64,000 bases of DNA from Lichenostomus cassidix (taxonomy: Eukaryota; Chordata; Aves; Passeriformes; Meliphagidae), in contig CM039183.1 of NCBI GenBank assembly GCA_008360975.2, positions 54,397,350 through 54,461,349 on the forward strand, written 5' to 3'; not shown here. Positions within the stretch are counted from its first letter, which is position 1. Below: more notes on the stretch, generated by a model. It searched no databases and was not told where the DNA came from. It saw only the letters and a list, made by a program, of their open reading frames with translations.

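Noticed and set aside
62756..62931. Acceptor-like CTTCCTTAG followed by about 55 open, charged codons in intron 44
   Set aside because: Human nesprin-1 goes directly from exon 44 to exon 45 here, there is no good donor, and the peptide is not like nesprin.
1..64000. A second gene, tRNA, rRNA, CRISPR array or prokaryotic operon
   Set aside because: Nothing of the kind is visible. All supported coding sequence belongs to one spliced eukaryotic gene.
1..64000. SYNE2 (nesprin-2) as the identity
   Set aside because: Exon order and several long peptide stretches (GEVKLNMAIGKGEQAL, HMLDSYCHPT, DSYSAICSTAQR) agree with nesprin-1 as recalled. A protein search would confirm this.

Overview
The window is vertebrate, and almost certainly bird, nuclear DNA. 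It is AT-rich, made of small exons and large GT-AG introns. It carries CR1 LINE 3' ends with the avian-style terminal repeat (24014-24230 and 27309-27460, with an older relic at about 33762-34062) and a fragment of an avian-type LTR (59834-59982). I cannot tell the species.

One gene fills the window on the + strand: an internal part of SYNE1, encoding the giant spectrin-repeat protein nesprin-1. I could place 45 consecutive coding exons from 1223 to 63352. Joined, they give exactly 8,580 nt, an unbroken frame of 2,860 codons with every junction in phase. The order and wording of the peptide agree with the N-terminal half of the human nesprin-1 rod as I remember it; this is recall, not a database search. 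The actin-binding CH domains (upstream) and the SUN-binding KASH anchor (downstream) lie outside the window. All that is encoded here is tandem three-helix spectrin repeats, recognisable by regularly spaced tryptophans in heptad-rich helices. They form the spacer between cytoskeleton and nuclear envelope in the LINC complex.

Layout: 1-1222 upstream intron; 1223-38161 exons 1-27, all AT-rich; 39420-40240 an abrupt CpG island containing exon 28 (39657-40013); 43190-63352 exons 29-45, AT-rich again; 63353-64000 downstream intron. I found no second gene with support, no RNA gene and no gene on the minus strand. Introns otherwise hold simple repeats, CR1 and LTR debris and a few perfect hairpins.

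The most interesting place is the CpG island. Exon 28 is about 77% GC with about 96% GC at third codon positions (hand counts), while exon 29 has about 29%. It has an in-frame ATG just upstream of a poor splice acceptor, a GC box, an inverted CCAAT box, an RFX X-box lying directly against the acceptor, and a G-quadruplex-prone GGGAC repeat. This looks like an internal promoter and alternative first exon that would produce a shorter nesprin-1 lacking the CH domains. The second notable item is a decayed 100-bp copy of exon 41 inside a later intron (62434-62533).
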